This document shows, piece after piece, positions 6,138-6,340 of a stretch of 6,340 nucleotides of DNA. The number at the start of each line of letters is the position of its first letter. The first letter of the stretch is position 1. The stretch is taken from contig JAHZFY010000043.1 of NCBI GenBank assembly GCA_019421105.1, positions 1 through 6,340 of the forward strand, read 5' to 3'. This stretch comes from a bacterium. Lineage in GTDB: Bacteria; Bacillota_I; Bacilli_A; RFN20; CAG-826. The notes beneath the pieces are model-generated. The model saw only the letters and a program-made list of their open reading frames with translations, was not told the origin of the DNA and searched no databases. The position numbers were made by a program, and so were the translations under genes.

Positions 6138-6340
6138 GAAAAATTCTTGGTCAAACCTATATTTGGCTAATCTTAATATTCATGTATTTACCTGTTTTGA
6201 TTTTAATCGCCTTTTCCTTTACTGATGCTGTATATGTAGGTCAATGGAATGGTTTTACATTCAATTTATATGCAGCCTTATTTAAAAATAAAGCGATTAT
6301 GTCCGCTTTAGGAAATACCATCTTATTAGCGGTTAGTTCC
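6131..6340 (+). CDS. potC: Spermidine/putrescine ABC importer permease PotC, 5' part only
   Basis: The first 70 codons are open to the window edge, so the gene is truncated by the window, not by mutation. The encoded start MVRKILGQ leads into a first membrane helix (about 9-30), then WNGFTFNLYAALFKN and ALGNTILLAVSS, matching the N-terminal pattern of PotC permeases (W.GFT...Y..LF.N, then ALxNT at the next helix). The ATG shares seven bases (ATGGTAA) with the end of potB. A strong SD tract, AAGGAAGGGGGA at 6112-6123, lies seven bases ahead. The EAA loop is beyond the window. A substrate-binding PotD gene, or a PotC-PotD fusion, is expected further downstream but cannot be seen. Confidence 0.9.
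   Translation, partial: MVRKILGQTYIWLILIFMYLPVLILIAFSFTDAVYVGQWNGFTFNLYAALFKNKAIMSALGNTILLAVSS

Noticed and set aside
1..6340. tRNA, rRNA, CRISPR array, insertion sequence, riboswitch or attachment site
   Set aside because: None could be recognised: no regularly spaced long repeats, no transposase, no terminal inverted repeats, and nearly all of the window is occupied by coding genes.

Overview
The window is AT-rich, with all genes in a compact bacterial layout, good Shine-Dalgarno (SD) sites and lysine/isoleucine/asparagine-rich proteins. This points to a low-GC Firmicutes-type bacterium, probably from the Bacilli/Erysipelotrichia side or a non-recoded relative of the Mollicutes. The placement is inference. 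Every tryptophan in the called proteins is TGG and no frame is interrupted by TGA, so the standard bacterial code fits and the Mycoplasma code does not.

Left block (1-2406, + strand): a small four-helix membrane protein of unknown role, then a UlaG-type metallo-beta-lactamase-fold hydrolase, then a zinc amidohydrolase of the MTA/SAH deaminase group (mtaD-like). The gaps are 18 and 4 bases, so the three probably form one operon. The deaminase handles S-adenosylmethionine by-products; the substrate of the metallo-hydrolase cannot be read from sequence.

Middle (2399-3472, - strand): a lipoprotein with two tandem thioredoxin-like domains. The second has an ordinary CGDC active site; the first has an altered HCSC version. 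Its 3' end overlaps the deaminase gene tail to tail by 8 bases. A near-consensus promoter sits directly on its start codon, suggesting a leaderless mRNA.

Divergent spacer (3473-3769): an A-tract-rich region of about 300 bases holding a promoter for the lipoprotein, two candidate promoters for the transporter, a 16-bp direct repeat and an operator-like inverted repeat.

Right block (3770-6340, + strand): potA, potB and the first 70 codons of potC, the ATPase and two permeases of a spermidine/putrescine ABC importer. The genes overlap and are probably translationally coupled. PotA is unusually long (520 residues) because its whole C-terminal regulatory domain appears to be duplicated in tandem. 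The substrate-binding protein PotD is expected downstream but lies outside the window.

No complete new multi-gene system is evident. The most unusual items are the double regulatory domain in PotA, the altered double-thioredoxin lipoprotein and its probably leaderless promoter.
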